From positions 19,349,816 to 19,413,815 of the forward strand of contig CM020619.1 in NCBI GenBank assembly GCA_009829735.1: 64,000 nt of DNA. The letters are read 5' to 3'. Of this stretch, positions 12,481 through 21,146 are shown piece by piece. The notes under the pieces were generated by a model. That model saw only the letters and a list, made by a program, of their open reading frames with translations, was not told where the DNA came from and did no database searches. Every line of letters begins with the position of its first letter. Positions within the stretch are counted from its first letter, which is position 1. Origin of the DNA: Pyropia yezoensis (Eukaryota; Rhodophyta; Bangiophyceae; Bangiales; Bangiaceae). A program made the position numbers and the translations under genes.

Positions 12481-12969
12481 CCGACAGTGTCCACTGCAGC
12501 CAGTACGGGCCATACATCGATCCGCGTAGTCGCACGGTTGCGGCGTACAGGCGGGCCGGGAACACCACTTGGAGGACACTTGGTCGTCCAGGCCCACCTC
12601 ATACCAAACGGGCGCTTGAAAGGCCACACGTCGGTACCCGTTAGACGACGAGCGGCCACCCACGCCATGTTGCGGGCCGCAACGTCGTCCCGATTGCGAA
12701 TCACGGGCGGGTGTGGCGCTGGGTGACCGGGGACTTGGGTGGCCGCGAGAGAGCACGTGTAGCAGCCCTTGGCCGCCCACTCGCTCAGCCGCCTCGGGTC
12801 GGCATAGACGGCGCGGTCCTCGACGGCACAGGCGGCCAGCGCGGCCGCGCGCCGCGCCACAGCAGCAGCACGGGCAGTGGCTCGGACGGCCGCCCGGTAG
12901 GCGTCTGGGTCCGGCCCTCGGCGCGTCACGTGGGTAGCAGAGGGGAGGGCCCGCTTTGGCCGCCCCCGA

Positions 12970-13611
12970 CTGTGGGAGATTGGGCCGGAATTCGGTACCA
13001 ATACTTTGAAGATTCGGGTCAAGTGGACCTGACCGGAAGTCGAAATTCACCCGACTCACGATGGTGAAACTTCTGACTTCTGGACGGAAATTCGACTAGG
13101 ACTTCCGACATACTAGAGCAGGGTAATGCTGCTGGTATTTGTTTCTTGGGATTTTTGCACGGGAGCCAGACGGATTTCTACGCTTTGAGTTCTTTGCATG
13201 TGGAGTGATATGATTGGTTTGTTTGAGGGTTCATTTTCTGAGTGTTTTGAGGGGTTGCGTGAGCGTGTGAGGAGGGTTGATAAGGAGGGACAGCAAGGCG
13301 GGGAGGGCCCACCTTGGCTGGCCAAGCAAGAAAACACCGTCTGGCTCCGACACATCTTGTTCGTGCCTTGGTGAGTGGACCCGCTCACCACACGCAAGTT
13401 CCGTGTTCGGCTGTGTGGAGGTGCTTGCTTCCGGTGTCCCAAGTTGGGATATCGGCAATACTCCTCTTCCTTCCCTGACTCGGGGTTGGTGCTTGGGAGT
13501 ACTGCTACACCGACGCGAACCCGCCGCCATCCGCACACGCCGTGTCGACGGCAGAGGGCCGGCCGGCGGCCCATACAGCTCTCCTGGAAACTTGGGGGGG
13601 GAGTTGCCCGT
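12970..13611 (-). other. Non-coding block between the two halves of the Fanzor zinc ribbon
   Basis: About 640 bases, richer in A/T than the flanking Fanzor frames, with no Fanzor-like residues in any minus frame. The minus-strand 3' edge reads CTCCCACAG, a plausible acceptor. The 5' edge lacks the GTACGT donor seen elsewhere (it has ATGGTGCTC). It is either an intron with a different donor or a secondary insertion. Confidence 0.45.
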
Positions 13612-16203
13612 CTAGTAGATGAGCACCATCTTGTAGTGACACTCGGAGCACGCCTGGCTCGTGTTGAACTCGTCCTGGTCGACAAATCAGCACAGCCGTC
13701 GGAGGTGGCGGCGGAGCCAGGCGTCCCCCCCGCGCACGCGCTCGGTGCCCATGGCTACGACGACCGCGCCGCCGCCACGGACCTGGCGAAGGAGGCCGCC
13801 AATCAGGTCCCGCGCCACCGAGGCAGCAAAGCGGCCGCGTTGGATGGCCTTGCGCACACGCGCCGCCCGCAGGTGTCGCGTGGCTTTGGTGCCAAATCGC
13901 TGGCCGTACGCGGCCGTGTCGCGACGGGCGGCCCACTCGAGCGTTGCCTGTAGGTGTTTGCCGTCGTCGCCGGTACGCATCGTGCCGTGTGCTGCTGCCA
14001 AGTCGACGGGTGGTAGGTGGCCAGCGACGCCGCCTACGTCACCCGCCGCCGCCACCGGTCCCGCCATCGCCGCCACCACCGGTCCCGCCTCAGTACCGCT
14101 GCGTGCCCGCCACTGCTGCCACGCACGGGCCAAAAATGTTCCGCCGCTGGCCTCGCGAAAGTGGGCGGCACTCAGGCTGTAGCGAAGGCCGGGGACGGGT
14201 GCCAGTCGACGACACCCCTTGCGCCGGGGCAGCGCGTGCACCCGGTCCTGCAGCAGCGCGTCTGGGGTCGTGCTGCTGGCACTGTTGCCCGCCGCGGCAG
14301 TGGGGTCCACCAGCCACCGTGCCACCTTTTCCGCCTCGTGACGGGGCACAGTCCACCGGGACAGGCGCGCGCGACGCAGCACACGCCGAACCGAAGTGGC
14401 GAGCTGGATGCGGCGGGCCCGTCGGATGGACGCCTGCGGCCCACGCCGCACGCGCCCGTGGCCACCGCCGGGGCTCGCCGTCTGGTAGGTCTTTGCCTCG
14501 GGGGGCGCCGTCGCACCCGCCGCCGCCGGGGCTACCGCCGCCGCATCATCGTCGCTCCCCTCGGGTGACGACCGCCGCGCTTGTCGCTTGGAGCGGCCCC
14601 CCCCTCTCCCCGCCCTTTCAGCCGGGGCGCCCGCCGCCGCCGGCCTCCTAGACCCCCTGGGTGGGTGGCCCTTGGGCATGGTTGCGGCTGTCGCCACCCC
14701 GTCTTGGACGCCCGCCCCACGCAGGAGCGCCACGGCCGCCCGGTTGAGCGCGTCCAAGCCCATGTGGCGGGACCACGCGGCGCGCATCGCGTCTACAACG
14801 GGGCGGGCGGGGAGGTCTGCCGTCGCCACGCGCTCACCCGGTGCTGCCGACAGTACGGCAGACCGTCACGGGTCTCCGCCGACCATCTGGAGCCACCGGA
14901 CGCGCGCCAACGGCAGGCCAGCCCGCTCGAGCTGCGTCAGTACCCCCACCCGGGACGCAAAGCCTTTGCCGCTGCGGTCCCGTGCACGTCCACCGCCGTC
15001 CAGCTTCTTTGCCCAGGCCACCGCCCGCGCCTCGGCCTCTGCGGCCGTGTCGGGTCGAGACAGAAAAAACGTCACCGCCACGCCGTCGGTAGACAGCTGG
15101 GAGGAGGCCCGGTTGGCGCGGCCACCGACACCAGCCATGGCGGCCAGCACTGCTGCACCGCCTGTTCGCAGCTCTGGCAATGCCCGAAGACTGGGGTGGC
15201 CACGCACCCCCACGCCAGTGGCGACCGAAACTGCCCGCAACAGGGAGAGCATCTTGTCCGGCACTAGCGTGCCGTGTCCGTGGAGCACCGCTCGGGCGCC
15301 AGGGATGAGGGCGCACGGGCTCTCCACACCCACATTCAGGACGTGGTGGAGAAACGGCACGTACGCCCACCAGCGGCGCTTCTTTGCAGGCGTTGCTGGA
15401 AAGAAGCCCGCCACAGAGGGTGGCATGGCCGCCTGCATGACGGCCACCCGTTGCGCCAGCGCCTGGACCAGGTGCTGGGGGACGCCGTCGAGGCCCCGCT
15501 GGCCCGGCGTTGCCTTTTCCGCAGTACCCGCGCGGAAGCGCACGGCCGCCCACCGCGTTAGCCGCCGCTCCGTGTCCCAGGCAGAGCCGCCCGCTGGAGC
15601 AGCCGTGGCAGCCGGGGAGGTGGCCAGCGCGTCCTTGGCCGCCTTGGCGCCCAGCTTGCGACACGCCGCGTCCACACACCCCCCGGCGTGGGTGGCCACG
15701 ATAGTGGCGACGGGCTCCCATCGTGCGGTGTTGTTGCTCGCCGGAAGATACCGGTCGCACGCAGCTGCCGTGACGGCCATTACCTGCGTCAGGGCGTACG
15801 AGAGCGCCTCTGCCAGCAGCGGGTGGCTCGTCGTCACCACAGAGCGGGCGCGCGCCATCCGCGTGTTGGCTCGCCCCTTGCCACACCCCGCACACACGGT
15901 GCCCGCCTGCAGGGGACTGCCAGACGCACCCTCACAGCCGCAGGCGTACGCCAACCGCAGCCAGACGGGCGCCCAGGTTACGGGCACGGCCCCCGTCCAG
16001 TCGGCGTCGTCGGCGGCTGCGTCCACAGCGAACCAACACTGCGATGGGGGTAATGGATGGCGCGTCGAGCCAGCACGCGACCACTGCTGCTGCACGCTGC
16101 TGCCGTCGCTGGGGAGACATGCTGCTGCTGAGCGGCGACAGGGAGGGTCAATAAGCTGCCGCATGGGACCTGCAGGTCGCATCGACTGCTGGTGGGTGAC
16201 CAT

Positions 16204-16560
16204 GCCGCTAATAAATCACACTTTGTCGCTTATCTTTAAACCGTGGCCACTTATACGGTTCGGTTACGCCTAGTGCAACTCTGTACTTCTCAGCCACCAG
16301 GCTCTGTCAGCCAGGCTGCAGATACTGTCAGCCTGGCTCCTGATACTGTCAGCTACTCCACCACGCACCCCTCGGGGTCACGTCAATTTGGGCCCACCAC
16401 ACTGCCTATGCTGGGGGTCCGGGGGCACACGAATCGTGGCTGCCGTCCCCGGGGTCCGTCACCGAACGTTTGCCTAACGAGGTGCACAACGAATGCCTAT
16501 TCGTAGCCAAACGTTGCCAGGTTCGTAAATGAACGAAAGGCCGCTTTCGTTAGGGGGCAC
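16204..16560. other. Fanzor 5' flank with short repeats and a hairpin cluster
   Basis: From 16300 to 16353 there are repeated CTGTCAGCC/GATACTGTCAGC units. The 17 bases at 16321-16337 are the exact reverse complement of 40254-40270. From 16455 to 16556 there are several short palindromes, including ACGAAAG-gccg-CTTTCGT. No ORF is supported. It may be a transposon end or a structured RNA region. Confidence 0.5.
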
Positions 16561-19500
16561 ACACTTCCTGATGGTCGGTCGTGGCCGGCGGCGGGGAGGG
16601 AGGGACGCGCCCGTGTGGCGTCTCCCCCTCTCCCCTTCGGCTGCCACGACCGTTCTGACGCGGCGGCCCTTCCTGGCTGCTGCGTTTGCCTCTCTCCTCT
16701 CGGCGCTGCTGGCGGCGTGGACGCTGCAGTGACGGTGGCTGCGGTGCGCGCGCCGGCGGCGCGCGCGCACCGCAATTCACCCCCCCCTGCTTCCACTTCT
16801 GTCTGGCAGCGGCGCCCCCGGCATGCGGATACGCGCACCGGCGCCCCGGCACCCTGCGGGGGGCACCGGCGCGAGGGGCGGCGCGACGTGCCGCGGGTTA
16901 AGACCCGCGGCGGGGGACGGACCACCGCCGGCCGCACCGGTCGGCAGCGTCTTTTCTCCTCGCGCTTCCCTCCCGCCCGCCCCTCAATGCTCAAGGCTGC
17001 AGCACCCCGAGGGTTGTGCGCCCATCTCCTCATGCTGCCTGTACTATTACTTCTCTGCTTCTTCCTGTGGGGCCGGCCCAGGCTCTGGGCGGCGCCGCGC
17101 TGGCCTGCGGCGGCCCGTTGCCGGCGGCGCGGCCAGCTGGCGGGGCGCCGACTACGGCGGCCGGGGCGACTATCGTCCGGCGGCGGTGTCGGCGGTAGCA
17201 GCGGCGGCGGCGGAGCGCGGCCGGGCGGGGAGTTGCGACCCCCCCCCGTTGGCCCTTTTATGACCTTTCCCGCCGTCTGCTCCGCCCACAGAGGGGCGGC
17301 CCCCGGCGGCGGCGTGGCGATTGCGGCGCCGCCGGCATGCGACGGCGCGATGGGGGGGTCGGGCGGCGACGCCCCGGCCGTCCAGGACGCGCAGGCAGCG
17401 GCGGGTGTATGGCTGTCGCCCCGCCCACGCACCACGCCCAAGGACGGTGGCCGCGTGCCGGGACGCCACGGCGCCGACGTGGACGGCGCGGTGGCGGCGG
17501 ATGGCGGCACGACGGCGGCGGCCGCCGCCGCGTACTGGGCGGCGCTGGAGGTGGCCGGCGGCGACGCGACGTCGCCGGCGACGGCGGTCGTGCTTGGCGT
17601 CGGCGCGGCGGCGACGACGGCGACGGATGGGCGCCGTGCGGCGGTGGTGGCGGCTGGCGCGCGAGAGCGGCGACGGCCGCGGCGGGTGCGGCCGCTCTGG
17701 CCGTCGTCGGCGACGTGGCAGGGGCTGGCCCCACGGCGCGGACGACGGCCGCGCCGGCAGCTGTCGGCGGCCTGGCGTGGGGCGGGCGCGGGCGTGGGCG
17801 TCGCGGCGGGGGTGGTGTGGCGGGGAGGGCGGACGGGGGGGTGTCTCCCCGGCCACTTGGCCCCCCCGCCGCGGCCGCCGCCGCCGCGCCCTTCGCCGCC
17901 ACGTCCGCCACAGCGCTGGCCCCCGCCGCCGTGGGCGCCCGTGCCCCGGGTGGGGAGCGGACGGCGCCTGCTGCCGGCTACTGTTGGCCGGCGGCGCCGA
18001 TGGGCGACGCGGCGGCGGTGGCGCCCCGCGGGCAAGTGGGAGCCGTGGGGGCGATCGGCGGACAGGCAGCGGCGGCCAGAAGGCGGCGGCGGCGCACTGC
18101 CGCGCGGCGGCGGCGGCGACCGGCGACCAGGCGGCGGCGGCGACTGGCGGCAAGGCGGCGGCGGCGACGGGCGGTAAGGCGGCGGCGCCGCCGGTGGCAA
18201 GGCGGTGGCGCGGAGTGGCGACGGCGGGCCCGAGACGACGCCGGGCGGCAAGACGGCGGACGAGTCCGCCAGGGTGGGCGGAGGTCTTGCGGCACCGACG
18301 TGAGGCGCCAGTGGCGTGCCGGCAGCGGGCGCTGTCGGCCGCGACCGCGCCTGTGGCAGCGTCGCACCGGACGGGGAATGGGTTGGGGGGGGGGGGTGGA
18401 TGCAACCCCCGCCCCTCACCCCAGGGACGCCCGCGGGGCGCGCCCCTGCAGGCGCGGGTGCGCCTACGCCGCATGGCGGCGGCGTGGCTAATGGCCTCGG
18501 CCCCACAGCTGCGGCGCTGCCGGTCGCCGCGGCATGCTGGGGGGGGGCGCAGGGGGGGGAAGGGGGGGCGGCGGTCTCGGCCGCCGTGTCCCCGCCGGCA
18601 ACGCCCCCGCCACCGCGGGGCAGCGGCAGCACACCTGGCGCGGCCCGGTGCCCAGGCGTCGGCACCTGCCTGCCCGGTGCGGTCCCGGTGGCCGCCGCGG
18701 CCGCCGCCGCGGGGGGGGGGGGCTGCCGAGACGCGGGCCGCGCGCTCGGCGTCGTCCGCGCGGTGGGCGCCGTGGTGCTGCAGCCGGGCGCGGTAGGGGC
18801 GGTGCTCGCGGTGGTTGGCGCGGCGCTCGACGCGCCCGCCCGGGGGGGGGGCGGAGAGGGGGGTCTAGGGGGGAGCGCCGGCCCGCCGGCGGCGGCACCA
18901 CGACTACCTCCGTCGCCGCCCCAGCGTCGGTGCGCCGTTGCCGCCGTGGCCGCTGGCGCCCTACCTACCGGGCGGCGGGGGGGGCAGGGGCCGTGGCAGT
19001 GGCGGCGGCGGCCGTACATCTGGCGACGGCAGTCAGGGCAGGGCGGCGACGAGCGTGGCGGCCGTAACGGCGGCGGTGGAGGTGGCGGCGGCGGCGGCGG
19101 CGACGGCGGGGGGGGGCATGGCCGCCCGCGGCAACTGGCACGGCCGCCGCGCTCGCGCGTGTGGCGGGGGCAACGCTGGCGGCCATGCCGCCCGCCTCCT
19201 CAGTCGCGCCCGCCGTGGCGGCGGCGGTGACGGCCGCCGCGCGGGGGCAGCGTGGACCTGGCGCTGCTTGCCTTTGAGCTCGCCACCAACCCCGCGTTGC
19301 GGCCGTACCGCAGCGGCAGGGGTGTTGGCGGCGCGGGGGGGGGGAGCGCTGCAGCCACTGCGACGGTGGAGGGGGGCGCCGCAATTGCTGGTATGACTTG
19401 TAGTTGTCGTTGGATGAGAGCGCCCTGTGAGGGGGGGGGGGACGGGGGACTGTGGGTTGCTGGGGGGGGGGGGTGGGGCGGGGATGGGGGGCGGGGGGCA

Positions 19501-20711
19501 GGGCGGAAGCTTGGCAGAATTTCGGAAAGGTGGGGTGGTGGGGTTCGGGGGAGATGGGCGGGGAGGGGCGGACCGCGGGAACGGCCGGCCCGCCGGTTCA
19601 CCGACATGCGCGGGGTGGGGGGAGGGGGGCGCTGGCATCGGCGGCGGCCCCGCTGTTCCCTCCTATTTCTTTATCCATGCGCAAGGAGGGGGGAAAAAAT
19701 ACAAGATTGAGGGGGGGTGTAGGATCGGTTGTAGCAGGGGGGGGGATGGGAACGGTTGCAGCAGGGAAGGGAGGTGGCGGCACCGCCGCCTCGGCGGGCG
19801 GCACCGCCTGTGCCGACATCTGCGCATGACGGCGCTGGTGCTGTCGGACTACGGCGCCGTCGCTGCGGGCCGGATGGTGGCCGTTGTTGCAGCTGCACGG
19901 GCGGCAGCCGACGCGACCGCCGCGACCGCCGCGGTCGCCGCCCACCTGAGCGAGCGGCTCGTCGCGCGGGGGGGGGAGGCCAAGCGGTACGAAGGCCAAG
20001 CGCTGTTGCACGCAAGGGCTTCCTCACGCTGCTGCGTACCTTACGCTTTCTGGCGCGCTCGCAGCCACCTCCTCGTGGCCACCCGTCTGGCACCCAACGA
20101 CAGCGGTGTTTTTTGCGCGGCGGCTGACGGCAGGCTGGAGGTCGGCGGGAGGAGCGTGAGGGGCGTGCGTGGGCGGTGTGGCACCGCTGCCAGCAGTCCT
20201 CGCATCGTCGTATCGGGGGCGTGGGGGGGGGTGGGGGGGGGGGGTTGGCAGCGGCGGCAGCGTCTGCAAGGCCGTCTCCTACTCGCCGCCGTCAACGGAG
20301 GCGGTGTCGTCAGAGGCGACCGGGGGGGAGGTCCCGCGGGCGGTGGTGGCGCTGGCCACCGCCACGTGACGACTACTGAGCGGGCTCGTCGGTGGCCCTC
20401 TCCCCGACGAGGGGGAAAAGGCGATGGCCGTCGGCAGCTGTACCGACGCACCCTCTGGTGGATACCTCGTGCGCCTGGTCGGGCGCGGGTGTGGGTGTGG
20501 GTGGGCATGGTGATAGAAATGGCGGAGCCGGATGCATTGGCGAAGGCGCCAGTGGTAGTGGCGGGAAGAGAGGTGCTGGTGAGCTGCCAGTGCCGTGTGA
20601 CTGCCGCGCGAAAGGAGGGCTGCCAGACTTCTTGGTGCTCTGTTCGAAGGAGCATGCTTCTTGGATCAACAGGCCACACGCATGAAGTAGCATCCAAAGG
20701 AGATTAAACTA
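16560..20711. other. GC-extreme region with Ala-rich coding-like blocks, no resolved gene
   Basis: GGC/GCC-rich DNA with long open frames on both strands. Most are Arg/Pro/Gly shadows. Plus-strand patches have a helical, protein-like composition, for example LALLAFELATNPALRPY near 19255 and MTALVLSDYGAVAAGRM near 19826, in different frames. They could be exons of a HEAT-type protein such as the missing 5' part of symplekin (see 28312), or chance. I cannot assign starts, splices or a product. Confidence 0.3.
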
Positions 20712-21146
20712 ATGCAAGGCCAGGGTAATTTCGCGAACGCGCCTTCAGTTACATACTTGGGAGCGCTCGCGAGGCTGATGCTCGCCTCGCAAGGGATCCG
20801 CGAAGGCTGTGTTCCGCGAGGCTGTGGTTTCCCTGGTTGCAGGCCAACCCCGACGTGCGCGCGGTGCTACGATTCGGCCTTCCCGGTGGCTAGACCTTTT
20901 GGAGCAGCCGGTACTGATATCTTGACGATGGGCGCAGAGCACCGGGGTTGGGTGCACCATGCGTCTGCGTTTGTTCTGGCACCCCCATTCGCTGGAGCTC
21001 ACGTGCGTGCATCTGTTTGCCGTGTACTGCCGGACCGTGTTGGTGGTCCATCGCTCCACACGGAGACCAGACGGTTCTCTTTGCGGTGCCGCCCATCTCG
21101 GGGCACTGTGTCATCCCGTGACGCTCGACGGCGGTTCTTCCCTGCC

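Larger units (their letters stand above)
12246..16203 (-). pseudogene. Fanzor (eukaryotic TnpB-like RNA-guided nuclease), two in-frame TGA codons
   Basis: Read from 16203 downward, one frame of about 860 codons carries the Fanzor order: STDGVAVTF, then GGDP-(TGA)-RSAVLSA, matching the RuvC-I DPG/R motif, then YSLSAAHFREASG, VVVAMGTERV and DEFNTSQACSEC, the RuvC-III approach and first zinc-ribbon CxxC. The TGAs are at 14866-14868 (the DPG Gly position) and 13687-13689 (just before FVDQDEF). A TAG at 13612-13614 follows CHYKMVLIY. The protein resumes in another frame after a CCCACAG acceptor-like site at 12970, with GCYTC (second CxxC) and IRNRDDVAARNM, the last catalytic Asp motif; a poly-Gly tail follows. 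Fanzors act with an omega RNA encoded by the element. Codon-level lesions suggest a dead copy, though recoding cannot be excluded. The family assignment is strong, the exon limits are not. Confidence 0.82.

Noticed and set aside
13687..14829. Treating the 380-codon minus ORF as a separate gene
   Set aside because: It shares its frame with the ORF above it and with DEFNTSQACSEC below it; only TGA codons separate them. It is the middle of the Fanzor.
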